Assembly (NCBI GenBank): GCA_037783545.1
Contig: JBBELK010000329.1
Coordinates: 310,001-374,000, forward strand
DNA from: Henricia sp. BOLD:AAB3569
Taxonomy: Eukaryota; Echinodermata; Asteroidea; Spinulosida; Echinasteridae
Length of the DNA stretch: 64,000 bases
Direction: 5' to 3'
Each line of letters opens with the position of its first letter. Position 1 is the first letter of the stretch. A model generated the notes under the pieces. That model did no database searches, had not been told where the DNA came from, and saw nothing but the letters and a program-made list of their open reading frames with translations. The translations under genes were made by a program, and so were the position numbers. Shown here one piece after another: positions 9,804-24,800 of this stretch.

Positions 9804-12800
9804 GTTAGTGCATCACTGGCATCAAATATGACCCTGTTCTTATGAGAGAAATCGCTTATTTTGATGAAGATTAGTTAATCATCAGTTATAGCCCCATTAC
9901 GTCATTTGCAGTGATCCAAAAGTTTACTTCAGTGTTCTCCCCATGTACAAACGTGCGTTTCGGCCCGATACATTGAAATTCCGGCCTGACACGCAGGAAA
10001 AATTGCAGATCAAAAAATTCAGCTCCTGATACGCACAACAAAAAAACAAAAATATCTGACATGATGCTGCTAAAGAATACAATAAAATTACCATACGTAA
10101 TTTTATTTTCTGAAAAAAGAACCACGTAGAGAATTAATGAAAAAATACTTTGATCATTCTTTTGATTCACACGGCCGGCCAAAAACGGCTCTCGATACGG
10201 TCTACAGCTGGCCCCGTCTCACCGGTGCTGGTCCACGGCACGGCCACTTTCGCTATCGCTACAGCGTGGCACCATGTGTGCATGATGGTAGTGTAGCTAG
10301 CCTTGTATGGTATAAGTGGTTCCAATATTAAAGTTCTCTGTGCAACGACACACAAAGCCTGTGAAGAGCAATGGGCATGAACACAGTAAATCCAAGTGAG
10401 TGGCTTGGTAAGAAGCAAACTCATGCCGATCACCGTTTTGTTTTTTCGCCAAGAATCTCGCATTAAGCGCGCGCTTGGCTCCAAGACCTTTGTCAGTTGT
10501 TTGTTGTCGTAGCGCAACGTAGTTTCATCGATTAGTCGTTGTTTGATTCTGCTGTGTGATTTATACGTTGGTATCAATTCTTACCTTTTTGACCAGACTT
10601 TGACAAAGGTTTTGGATATTTGTTCTGTGGCTGCTTAACTTTTTCTTTGTTTTGAGCCAATACTCCCCTGAAAAGTCGGGGGAGCCAATCAGCGATCGAG
10701 ATCAGACGCGCTGATGATTTATTCATTACGATTTGAAGCCGTAACGAGTGCATGCGTACGATGTACATGTACGTACAGCGAGCACGCACTGCATTGTACA
10801 GCCAATACGATATGTACATGTACCACGAGTTAGATATGGTACATGTATGTAGCAACAGTGCGAGGCCAAATTTGCATATGACTATCCGTCATCACTCACT
10901 TGAGTAGGTCATTAGCGCAGTCTGGTTCCGCTCACAACTGTACAAAGTAGCATAGAATACATACAGTGCACATGCAATTTACATATACTATGTAAATTCA
11001 TTTTTGTCATTTTCTCATTAAATATCTCGAGCGGAAGTGTTTGAATCTAAACTGTTGACCCTAAATGATCCAACCACTTTGAGGGTTAAAGCAAATTGTG
11101 CACAGTACATGTTTACCTTTATCTATGCTATTTTTGCCCTTACAGGCTATCCATCAGCTGTACTACGACCCCCACCCTGGAGTCAAAGACTCAGCACAGC
11201 GATGGTTGCTTGTAGCCCAGAGATCCCAACAGGCTTGGCAGTTCTCATGGACACTACTCAACACAGACAAGGTAAAAACATTGTGTTCAGGTACAGCGTT
11301 GAGAATGGTTTCATGAGGTGAAAGATGATAATTTAGCCAATAATAAATACCTCACAAAGTAACTTCAGCCCTGGAAGTGTTAGGAGCCGCCCAAATAGTT
11401 GTCAATATTTTCAATTAACTACAAAGTGTAGTAATATAAACAGTGGGGGGTCGAGTCATATTGACATTTCATGTTGGTGGCAAAAAATGTTGAGTACTAA
11501 ATAATGCTGTAACCATACGGACGAAACAAACGGGATTTTACCGAACTTGGCACTTCCGAACCGAACCGGACCGAACCGAACATTTCAGTCAGTTTAGCTG
11601 TTCGGGAGTTGTTCACTTTGGATTTCACATCTTACTACGGTATGTACGTATTTTAAATGAAAAATGTGAAAGACAGCTGGCTTCCTGAATGTCAAAAACG
11701 CACTCAAAATGACTTCCTATACTTGCAAAAATGCTTCGTATTTAACTTTCGAACGACACATGCCCGACGACGTACGTATGCATGACATGACTTTCCGTCC
11801 TCAATCTACATGTACATGGGTCTGTCCACAGTAATGGGGCACATTTGAAAAATAAGTCAACAATTCCTTTCAGATGTCTTTAGTTTATCTCAGAATTAAA
11901 GAAATGTCCTTGTTTTGTTCTCAGGAGATAACTTTTGCCCAAAAAAGTAACAAATTGCTGCCACAACATACATTTTTAAAAAGCAAGTGTAAAAATTTTC
12001 CTATTACGTATGTAACATGGACAGACAATTTTGTGACATCTTTTTCCGTCTTTGTTACATGCGTAATAGGAAAATTTGTCCACGAGGTTTTCACAAATGT
12101 ATGTTGTAGGACTATTTTTCTTACTCCTTGGTGAAAAAGTTATTTCCTCAGTTTAGCTTGATAATTTAAAGATAAAATTAAGACATTTGAAGTGAACTGG
12201 GACCTAAGATCTTGAATGTTACAGAATTGTACCCCATTACCGTGGACAGACCCACATGTATATGACTTCACGATCGATATCTACATGGACGCTCGATCAG
12301 ATCAAATAATTGTATTGGCTTCGCCGCCACAACGCCATACATGTAGAGCCATACATACCGCGCAGTGCGCATCTGCACGATGTGTTAATAATTGTTGATT
12401 GATCGGAATGATTTGATTACAAATGCCTTCTAGCGGCATGTCATACATTTTCATTATTGGAAATGGTGTATTGTGTTATAATTTTCTTGGACATATTTAT
12501 TCGCACAACGTAGCGAGAATGATTTTGGCAGAAATCAATAAGCCCCCTTACAGAAACACAGCGATACTTGCGGGCACTACAAACAATCGTCGGGAAATGA
12601 ATCCCATTGACTAGGAAAAAATACCAGCTCACGATGGTACCGTGCATACACTTTTCACGTGGTACAAATCACAACATGCAAGTTCCGACAGTAGCGCCGC
12701 GCCCAGTCCATGGATTTTGTTCAGTTTCCGGGTCGATTTCAACCAATTAAAGCCGTTCATCTTGTTCATTACCATATATAAAATCATGTAAAAGAGTGGA

Positions 12801-15800
12801 TTTGAAGATAACAAAAATACAGGCTTTATAAAGAAAGTTAGCTGCACTTTCAACCCACACCGCTGGTAATACTTGCCGAACTCGAACCAAACAAATGTTA
12901 GGGAAGAAATTTTCGAACTTTTACCGAGCTGAACCCGAACTTGCTGACTTCGTTACAGCGCTATTAAGTACTATTTCGGGGAGGGAGATGGGTCTTGAAA
13001 TATACTAGTTTACGCTCTGTAGAACTGTGAAAATGTTGACAACTTTGGACAGCCCCTTGCATGAATATGATTTTTTAGTTTGTTTATTTGAATTGCAGGC
13101 AACTGAAGTGCAGTATTTTGGTGCAAGTGCCCTCCACACAAAGATCTCCAGATATTGGTAAAAAACTCTAGTTTCATTTTAGAAATACATACATTGTACA
13201 CGTAGACCTTTGCAAGGACTCCTTCCCTGTACAGTGTACCATAGCTGGTACGCGGCTTTTTCCAGTGCATTGACTGTGAGTTTTGTGTTGTTGTTAAATC
13301 GAACAGCACACATCCATGACGCGTGCAGCATGCTTTTTGCACACACAAGCTTACAATAAATGCGCAAATTGTTTGAAATGATGACATACATCTACATGTA
13401 ATTTAACAGCATCATTACGTAACGCATAGTTTAGGCACTGGCCGCGTCCCAGCTATGGCGGACGTACGGGAAAGGAGTCCTTAGTTACCAGAATGGTCTA
13501 TACACCAATCCGGTAATAAGGTCTCCTTCCCTGTACATCCGCCATAGCTGGGGGGCGTCCAGTGCATGGACTGTATGTTTTTGCTGTTGCTGAAGCTGCA
13601 TTTGTTTACTTCAAACAAGTTGCGCGTCTTTGTAGGGTTGTGTGCGCGTGAAGGCGGGCGCGTCGCGTGTACGCGAAGGGGGCACGTTCGTTCATGTAAT
13701 GGATGAGCGCTTTTCGTTCTAACAGCAACACAAAACGCACAGCCCATGCACTGGACGCCCCCCAGCTATGGCGGATATGCAGGGAGGAGATCTTAGTTAC
13801 CGGATTGGTCTATACTGAACCGCAAAAGAAATATTGATTAAACCTATAGACAAAATGACATTATTTCTGTATTGTTTTTGGTGTACATGAGTACATGTAC
13901 ATATATACATGTAATTGAGTCTTTCCACGGTAAAGGGGGCATTTTGGCAACACAGACCATATTTTCTAGGAAATACCTTTTTATCTGTAAGTCACGAGTC
14001 AACATGTTCGAGTCTGAGTCGTCATGGTTGAGTCCGAGTCATTTTCCAATTTGACTCGAGTCAAGTCCTGGACTCGAGTACTACAACACTGCTGAAATGA
14101 CGTCACTGCCTACAGTCTGACACGTGCATAAGGTCTTGACTGTACATTTTTGTGATGCACTTCGGTTCTGCGTATTTTAAACAAATATTGAGCAACACGC
14201 ACTCATGTTTGGAAAATTTTCTATGTTGCGTACTTAATGCCATTTAATACATATTTTTTTCTACAAAAATGGCCATATGTGAGAGTGGTCTATTGATTTG
14301 TATGCCCCAACTCTGCACATTCTGTGACCCGTACCACAAGAAAACTCTTCTAAATCATTTTGTAGATGCTGACGTGTATGCTTGCAAGGACTGGGCTTCC
14401 ACCGATACCCCTATTCTACGTGCGGTAGTGCTATTTTCAAAATAAAGCTTTCACTGTCCAGCCTCAAGCAACGTTTCTTTTGTAGTTCAGTATAAGGATG
14501 GGAATTTACAGTTAATTCAAAAACCGGTTTGCAATTCTTTCAAGTGTCGGTTAACCGTTCGGCCGACACCATTGTTGCTGGTGTTTATAGATGCTTTTGC
14601 AATGCACACAATACCCCTAGGCCCCCAAAATAATCGTTCAGCCTTTATCCGGTCAAAATGTTACTACGATCTCATATAAATTTATTTCAATTTCATGAAG
14701 TCGTTACAAATAACCCTCTAAAATCTATTGTAAATTCTTTAAAATTGGGTTTTGTTTAAAGGCAGTATACATGATTGGTATCTCGAAAATAAAAAAATGT
14801 TCACAGATTTACGCCTAACTTACACAATATAAACATAATGACCGTTGAAAACTTCCCCTGAAATGGTTTTGTCTGAAGTGCTATAGTCTTTGAGAAATGA
14901 GTAAAACAATTAGTTTTCGTCTCATGAGACGAAAATTCAATTCGCCCCAAAACCATTTCGCCCAAGTGCTATTTCGCCCCAAATCACTTCGCCCGAGTGC
15001 CATTTTTCTCCAAATTACTTCGTCCAAACACTACATCGCCCAAATGCCACTTCGCCCCAATACCACATCGTGCACAGGCCGTGGTTCAGGGCGAAATGGT
15101 TCAGGGCGAAGTGGTTTGGGGGCGAAATGACTGCAAACCCTTTTTCGACTGTTTTCTCAAAAGTTAGACGAAGTACGGAGCTGGTTTTTGCTCAGGTTGG
15201 TTTTAATCATGCATATCTTCAATCACACAGGGGGATAAAACTATTTGTAACAGTTTACCAATCATGTATACTATCTTTAAAACGGTTGGCAAAACCAGTT
15301 TTTCATTGTTTTTCTGGTTAAATAGTTAACCGGTTAAATGTCCCATCCCTAGTTCAGCATATTAATATCTACTGATATGTGTTTGTCCAACTTAGAGATG
15401 TGCAGTGTTCTGCAACTTTGGTGATGGCAATTGCCAGTTTCAGAATCAGAATACAATGTGAAGGATAACAATTTACATTTAATTAGCTGGAAGAGTCGTG
15501 ACGTCACATCGGGGTCACTGAACCGTTGCTATGGTCACTGGTTCATGCTCGCATTTTACTTCCATTAAGTTTGCGCACAGTGTATTCTACCCGGTATTAT
15601 TATTCTTTTAAAAGAAAATATTCAAAAATATTTACCTTCTTTCATAGCAATACACTGCCGTGCCTGTTATTTTTTGTATTCTTGTAAAACAGAAAAATGC
15701 ACGGAAAATGTTCCCCTGGCTTCTGTGTAAAACGAATGGACATACCCAATGCCATACAAGTAGCATGAACCGTTGTCAAAGCAGTTAATGCGACCTGGGC

Positions 15801-18800
15801 GGAAGTTTACGTCACACTCTGCCAGCAAATTCAGTTTAGGTTAGGCAGATACATTACATGTATTTCACGGAGAGGCACGTCAAATTCAAAATTCAGTTGC
15901 TTGCAGAAAACGAGTAGTCCCCACATTTGGTTCCATCAACAGTTAAACATTTCATACTTAAACAGCTACTATCCCCCTGTCCACATTTTTTACGTTTTCC
16001 TATTTATCATGGAGGTGTATGTGTCTACAACACCATCACAACTTGTTTTCCACCAAAATTCGACAGCCTTTTGTTTAAAACGCAAAGCAGATCCGACCCT
16101 CTTCACCCGAAATTCTGAAACGCCCGAGGTCACTTGGTTTGTTGATAAACAGGGTTTTGACGTTATCCTGAGAAACATACAAAACGGCCTGTGCAGTATT
16201 GGATGGAAAATATACGAAGTGAATGTTCACCATGCCTGTTTTGTCCTTGTAATTTAAAATACAAACGTGAAAACACTTGATGTAATATGACAATAATCTA
16301 CTTTTATTTTTTTTGTGAAAAAAACGGCGAAATTGTGGCTCACAATGAAGCCCTTTTGAAGTAAATACTGGTGCAACGAACGACACACACAGTGCGTGTT
16401 AAACGGTCCCTGCAGGCCGTAGTTCCCACGTGTTTGAAATTTGCACAACACGGTGCGCACAGACCGGCCGGTACAAGTTAGAACGAGCGACTCATTTTTC
16501 TCTCTTGGTAATAAAAAAAATAATATTTCTGCTCTCTTTTTTTTCATGGTGTCTGGTAAAGCATACAACCACACAACTACATGTACTGGGCACATCTCTG
16601 GCTTTTTGCATGAGAAAACATTCTTCAAAAAACACCATTGAACAGAGACGGTTTTCAAGTTTTTTGCGTGTAAACCTATGGAACTGCTGACTGTGTTTAC
16701 TCGTGTTTCTCAGGATTGCGTCACGGGGTCATGCGCATATCATTAATACCTAATAAGCATTTCAGAAATCGCGAAAATTTCATTTTCGAAAACTGCACTT
16801 TTGCTTGCCATTTATCCACTTAAAACGGACAATTTGAAATAAACATCTTTGTACGTCGGCTGGAGGGATACATGTATGTCGACTATCGAAAAAGGTGCAA
16901 ATGCTGGATTCTAGCTCTTTAATAGTGAGTCCACACAGTCACGTGGACTGCGACTTGATGATTTCGACGTTGAGGCTTTGCGCATTATGCACAATCGAGA
17001 ACACTGTGGTTTTGGTGTTCTTGGGTATGGCAGTGGACGAGAGAGACGACTTGACATGCACAAAGCCTCAACATCAACGTTGTCATGTCGCAGTCCACAG
17101 TTGACGTGACAATCTAAAACTCCCTAGTCTTGTACTTCTGGCAAAAAGAGAATGTAGCTTTAACTCCTTTAAAGATAGTATACATGCATGATTGGTAAAC
17201 TGTTACAAATAGTTTTATCCCTCTGTGTGATTGAAGATATGCATGATTAAAACCAACCTGAGCAAAACCCAGCTCTGTACTCCGTCTAAAACAGTCAAAA
17301 AAGGGTTTGCAGTCTTTTCGCCCCAAAACCACTTCGCCCTGAACCATTTCGCCTTGACCCACGGCCTGTACACAAAGTGGTTTTGGGGAGAAGTGGCATT
17401 TGGGCGATGTAGTGTTTGGACAAAGTGATTTGGGGCGAAATGGCACTTGGGGGAAATGGTTTTGGGGCGAATTGAATTTGTCTCATGAGACGAAAACTAA
17501 GTGTTTTTCTCAAAGACTATAGCATTTCAGACAAAACCATTTCAGGGGAAGTTTTCTACGGTCATCATGTTTATATTGTGTAAGTTAGGCGTAAATCTGT
17601 AAACATTTCTGATTTTCGAGATACCAATCGTGTATACTGCCTTTAAGTCATACAAATTTACAAATTCCGAATTGGTACATCCTGTGACATTTCCGGTCTT
17701 GAAATGTCACAGGAAATTTCAGTACTGCTGCAGCAGATTGATATAACATGTGAAGACATTGACTTTTTTTTTAAAACCAGGCCCGAGGTACACCACGAGC
17801 AGTACGATATTCTAAGGACGCAGTTGTTTAGGCAGATTTTTGCTTTTGGAACCGGAGCCAGAATTGTCTTGACCCGTTTATGTGTAGCGGTAAGTGTTCT
17901 CACATTTTCTATAGAGGGAATTGCTAACAGCTTCACAGTGTACTAGGGCGGGGGGAGGGGGTGAACTCAAAACCGTGATGAAAATGGCAAACGATTCCCA
18001 GGGGTGAGATTGTCCGGATTTTTCCTGATTTCCGGAATTCTACTGACACGTCCGGATTTGAGAGTTTTCTGTTTTTCATTGTAAATTTCCGCTTTTTCAT
18101 TGTGTGCTCCGCGATCCACATTTTATTTTCTGCTTTTTTGCCCTTCCAGCGCCCTCAATTGATTCAGTAATTTTGTGAAGCAAACTTGTGCAAGTCTAGT
18201 CGCCACACAAGTGGCATGACAGAGCGCTGTACCGTGTACATGTATGTACTGTGCCGCTCGGCGAGTAGACCGAGATTGCAACGAGTAGCCCCAATTATTT
18301 TCTTGTATTTCTTTGGCTTCCAGCTATCCTCTTTTGCCCTTAACACCATGCCTGAGGTTTGGCCAGATGCAGTAAAGGGCATCATTGATACATTCCAGCA
18401 GACGGATATACCACAACTTGATGTGAGTATTTAAACTTAAACCCAAAAAACTGCAAATTATTATCCTCATTTTCAGACTTACATGTCGAAACATTGCCAT
18501 TGTCAAGATATCTTCAAAGGTCTATCCAAAAAGGTGTTTGGATCAAGTTTTTGGGGTCAAATCTTAAAGTTAGAACACATCATTGGTAATCTCGAAAATC
18601 AGAAAAGTTCACAGATTTACACATAACTTACACAATATAAACATGATGACGGTAGTAAACTTCCCCTGAAATGGTTTTGTCTAAAGTGCTATGGTAGTTT
18701 ATGAGAAATAAGTAAAACAATTATTTTCCGTCTCATGAGACGAAAATTCACTTCGTCTAACTTTTGAGAAAACAGTAAAAAAAGGCTTTATGGTCACTTC

Positions 18801-21800
18801 GCCCCAAAACCATTTCGCCCTGCACCACTTCGCCCTGAAACCACTTCGCCCCAAAAGCCACCTTGCCCCCAAACCACCTCGTCCTGACACCACTTCGTCC
18901 GAATGCCACTTCGACCCAAAATACTTCGTGCACAGGCCGTGGTTCAGGGCGAAGTGGTCGGGGCTAAATGGTTTTGGGGCGAAGTGACCGTAAAGCCTTT
19001 TTTGACTGTTTTCTCAAAAGTTAGACGAAGTATGGAGCTGGTTTTTGCTCAGGTTGGTTTTAATCATGCAAATCTTCAATCATACAGGGAGATAAATCCA
19101 TTTGCAACGGTTTACCAATCATGTGTTCTGCCTCATCTACACAGGCAAACACTTGCAAATTTTTTGTTTGCAAACATCACCAAACCGATATATTTGCTTA
19201 TGTTTTTCTGTGTGCCTACATTGGCAAACAGACGCAAACATCTTGAACGGTCACGTGATCACGGTCAGCTGGCTCTAATTACATGACTTGAAACTGGTTC
19301 CCGATTGGTTCAGACATAAAACATGAGCAAACAAAATTTGTTTTCCAATAGCTGCTTGACCAACCACCGGCAAACACGGTTTGGTGAAGTTCGCTGCTGT
19401 TTGCTAATGTTTTATGGGCTATCCACACCCGCAAACGTTTCTAAAAAATATGACCAAACTTGAAGTTTTGTCGTGTTTTATGTGGAATGGTTGCCAGTGT
19501 AAATGGGACTTTAATCCTGGGTCATACTTCACGCGAAAGTGAATTCAAATGAAATTTTCACATCTCGGCAATATTGTTGAACTCGTTTCAACTTACGTGA
19601 GTGTTTGTCTCAAAATGTTTGACATCAAATTCTCGTTCATGTTCACTTTCGCACGAAGTATAAACCGGCCGTTTGTCTTTGAACGTGAATTGAGTCAAGT
19701 GGAGATTACGCTGGGTGATTAGTTTTATTGATCACTTACGAGTAATAAATTACACTTGTGACCATATTGCTTGAAGACGGATTAATACATTATTGGAAAA
19801 CTTTTAAAAACAGGAACAGCATTGCATAACTACAGAATAGTGTTGATAAAATGCATTGTAGAAATGTTAGCCACATAGATGCAGTACTTCAGAAAACCTT
19901 AAAAAATCCTTGCATGGTTTTCGTTTTGAATGAATGGTGAAAAAAAGCACCTTCAGTTGGCAATTTCTCCCACAATCGTACCATTTTACTTGGAAACAAA
20001 AATCATGTGGTGTTTGTTACCATTGCTATCATCAACACTTCGGCTGCGTTCGGGCGTGCAATTCTCGTTACTCGGGAGTAATGCGTGCGCATTGCACTCA
20101 GGTCACATAACGCGAACGGCAAATCCGCAGTCCGCGTGCGCGAATGGCAATCAGTGAAGATGGACGTCTTATGCCATCACTGCACAAAAAATGCCGTTTC
20201 ATTGCTCACAAGAAACTGAGGAAATACAGGCCGTAAGTCGTGAGAACCTTTGATGCCGTCTAAAACAAACCTTAGTGAGTTATTGTTTCAGTTATTGAGT
20301 TGACACGTTGAGCAAATTCACAAAAATCCCACCCATATTCCACCATCTTCGTACAAATCACATTACACTTGACAGGAGTACGAGCACACTCCCCATTTGT
20401 TGGGGAGTAGTGAGAGCATACTCTCACTGACCCGAGTGTCGTTATTCTTGCCGTTCACGCGCGCAGGAGTATAACTCGTGTTAACACGAGTACACCCCCG
20501 AACGCAGCCTACTAGTCAGGTTTTACTTGCCAACTCGTTAAGTAAAATTTTGGTTAACTGCAAGTGATGTACTGTGGCTCTAACTATAGTCCGTTATTTA
20601 TGCTACCGCCAGTAGTATCTGATACTTTTAATTAACCAACAAGGAGTAATTCGTAATGGCTTTAACACTGCACATTCGTCATTATGTCAGCTTTGCGACT
20701 AATTGACTAGCTGCTTTCACGGCACGTCTTTTTCATTTTTCGCCGATAATAAACGCGGCTTGCAGTCATTTCTTAACATCATATAAGCCAGGGTCGCACC
20801 ATTGTAGTGTCTGCGACATTTTCTTTGCATGTTAAACAATGTCCACATTTTTCCCAACAGGCAACTCACAGATGTACCGCATTGTTGGAACTTTTAACAG
20901 TTCTGCCCGAGGAGGTAAGATGGGCAAACTAACTCAGATTCATGGTTTAAAGGTAGAGAAAACACTTGATTGGAATTATCGTCACATTTAATAACAAATT
21001 CTACCCTTGTATTGCACAGGGGTGTGAAATCTTGGATTTTTAGCAGATTTACGCTTTTTGGTTGTGCGCTCCATATTTTATTTTCAGCTTTTTTTCCCTA
21101 CCAACGGGCCATATTTTTTTTACCAAGCATAAAAAGAGCGCCCTCAATTGATTTAGTAATTTCGCAAAGCAAACTTGTGCAAGTCTAGTCACCAAGCAAG
21201 TTCCATGGTATACGGCGCTGGTGTGCTGTAGATGCTTAATGCGGTGCCGCGCGGCCACGTGCAGACCGCGACTGCAATGAGTGCCGAAACAGACTTGTAC
21301 AAGTCTAATCCAAAAGCAAGCACCATCTTTGCCTGCATTGCGAACTGGCAGTGGCCGTGCATACATGCATTGCGTACATTGTGTGCTAGTCCAATAGGAT
21401 GCATGCATGTGACGCGCAATCAAAGGTAATGCAGCGGGCAACAAACCGATTTTACTGGCTGTTTTCGCTGGCCCGTCTTCAATGATCGATGTTGCCTAGA
21501 TTCTTTGTTATTATCCACACTTGTACATACATGGTTTTTCCTCAGTAATGGGGTACATTTGAAAAATAAGTCAATATTTCCTTTCAGATGTAGTTTATCC
21601 CAAAATTAAAGAAATTTCCTTGTACTGTTCTCGGGAGATAACTTTTGCCCAAAAAGGTAAGAAATTGCTGCCACAACATGCATTTTTGAAAAGCTTGTGT
21701 ACAAATTGTCCCATTACGTATGTAACGTTGACAGACCATTTTGTGACATTTTTTTCATGTCTTTGTTACATACGTAATAGGTGCAAAAGTTATTTCCTCG

Positions 21801-24800
21801 GTTTAGCTGGATAATTTAAAGATAAAATTAAGACATTTGAAGTGAACTCGGACCTAAGATCTTGTATGTCACAGAAATGTACCCCATTACTGTGAAAAAA
21901 CTTGTTCCTGTGATTGTTTTTGACATTGCAAGACGATGGTGTAATTTAAAAACAATCTCAAAAGTTGAAACACTCGTAGTCTCTCCGCCTCTTTAAAGCC
22001 GAAGCAGCTATGTGCTGCGTCATATTTAAATTTTTTAAAGGGGAAAATGACCTCAGTTGCATGGATGACTTTAGGATTGAATGCTTGTTTCCCGACTCAA
22101 ACACACCGTGAAGTATGAACAATTTGCTGTGACCTAACTCGTGCTGGACTGCAAAACATGGCGACTTACATGAAGCATCTTTAGACGCTAATTAAAATAT
22201 GTTTTTCTTTTCTTTTTCAAATAGAAGGGATATGGTCATTCCTAAAATTAGGGGTCCAAAATGTTTGGTGTCCCAGTTACGTACGACACTCTCTGCTTCA
22301 AAAATCACCACTTATGACCACAAATTCTCAGTAATGGACTGTGGCCTGTGATTATAGGGGGCAGCATCATTTTCTTCAATATTTTGTTTTCTGATTCGAG
22401 AAATATATTTAAAACAAAAGACCATAAAGGCTTATAATTTGTTCCATGGTATTGGATAGGAGTTTGGTGTCCCGGGTTACCTACGCCAATGAAAATTGGC
22501 TGTAGAATGAGTTTGCATTAACCTTGGTGCCATATCTACACATAAACATTAAATTTGAGTGGCATTTGTTCAAATAAAAATAATTATTTTCTATTGGGAA
22601 ACCATTTTCAATCATTAAAAACACTTGGAAATCTTAAAAAGCATGTCATACTTTTGGACCCTTAATTTTGGGAATTACCCATAATATGGGTAATAATACT
22701 ATATTAATACTATAATACTATATTATATATACTGTATAATACTATATTATAGTTTGAACAAATAAGCCTTCATGTGCTACTTTTATAACAAACTTTGCTA
22801 TGCTGGCGATATTTTGGAGAAATAAGCAACCTTCTGCGAGTGTTTTCTCTTCCTTTAAACCAATCCTGTTTTTTTTTTTACAAAAAACAAACTTTTATTA
22901 CCGTATTAATGGAACTTATCATACAGCTATTATGCACTTACAAGTTATTGACACTCATATTTTTGCTGCTTTCGCTTTTGAGGAAATACAATGAGCAGCA
23001 TGGCGGTATCTCTGTACAAGGCTTACCAGTACTACCATTTATATCAATGCGCATTTGCATTCAATGTGGTATTTGAGGTTTGCACATTTCGAATTTAGTT
23101 AAAACAAGACTTAATGTAATACATTTGTTAAGAAGCAGAAACATGTGCTCGCGGGTTTTATAAAATTGTTTTACAACGTAAAGGGGGAATTTTGGCAACA
23201 CGGACCATATTTTACAGAAAATACCTTTGTCTGGTCTCAAAATAAAAGAAATACGTTTCAGTTGTTCTGAAGAGATAACTTAGTCCTAAAAAGGGTTACA
23301 AATAGTGTGACAACATGCCTTTCTAAAAACCCTGTGTACAAATTTCCAATATACACTCGTATTAACTGGGACGGCCTAAAATGTAACACAAGTGTCTGTC
23401 CCGGTTACGAGCGTATATTGGAAATTTGTACACAGGGTTTTGTACACGAAGGCATGTTGTCACACTATTTGTAACCCTTTTTGGGCCTAAGTTATCTCTT
23501 CAGAACAACTTAAACTTATTTCTTTTATTTTGAGACCAGACAAATGTATTTCCTCAAAAATATGGTCTGTGTTGGCAAAAAGCCCCCTTTACTGTTGAAA
23601 GACCCAGACATGTATAGGCCTTTTCCCACTAGAACGTCAAATCCTGGGGCAAACTCGCCCCGGGGCCGCCCCGGGGTGACTCACTCCTGAGTTCAACCCT
23701 GTGTCGATTCACACTTGTTGTTCTGAATCTTGCCCCGGGCCTAACTCGCCCTGGGGATCGGCACCTCATCCCTGACTTGAACAAGTGAGAACTCGCCCCT
23801 GCCCCTTTTCCCACTACCGTTCTCGCCCCGGGGAAAGTGTCTCGCCCCGGGGCCAAATTTTTCAACCCTGGTCCCGAGCAGGGTTGAACTCGCCCCGGGG
23901 AATGAGCAATCTCGGGGGTGGCACAGGGGTGAGACTTGCAATTGGAAATTATCGGGGCTTATTTTCACCACGGCGTCGCCCCGGGGCCACCCCTGAGGTT
24001 TTGTCTAGTTGGAAAAGGCCTGATGTGTATCAAAAAGGAAAAGAAAAAAACATGTGTATCATACATGTAGTTTGTGACTTGTTAAAAAAACAACTCTACA
24101 AGCTTTTAACTTTGCAAAAATTTTCTGATATTTTGTATTATTTAGTTTCACACAGCACCACTCCCTCAGTCCAGGAAAGGAACAGTCAGGCATGAATTAG
24201 AGAATGGACTTCAACATGGTATGTGTGCCTGTTCAAATTCACTTTGATAATGCTCTTATTTTTTTCGTTTTAAATTGTAATTCCATTGCATTAAATGTTT
24301 CCTTATTTTTTACAATGTATATCACCCTCAAAGCCGTCCAATGTGTATTTAATAAGGGAAAACTGGTCATTTAAAACTAGATAAATCACCCCACAGACGA
24401 GAGTGAAAACAGACAAGCATTCTTTTTGTAATATGCTATTGTGCAAAAAATCAGCGCCCAGGGGCGGTATTCACAAAACTCAATCTAAGCGGGGTACTTA
24501 AGTCTGTCTTAAATATAAGCACCCAGCTAAGATAAGTGGGGCATTTAACTTCGTATTCACAAATGATTTAAGCGCCCCGCTTACCTTAGTGGTGTACCTA
24601 ATCAATCAGTGCACGCTTAACTCTGTCACGTCATAAAGTCTCTGCAATCAAAGCAGCGCAGACCACATGCGGACGTTTAAAAAACATTTGATTACTACGC
24701 ACGTGCATCATACGCGCACACTACGCGCGTGTCGTGCACACATACGTGTGCACGTACCACAAGTAGACGACGTACGTTGTGCTATGCGGTAGTCAATGGT

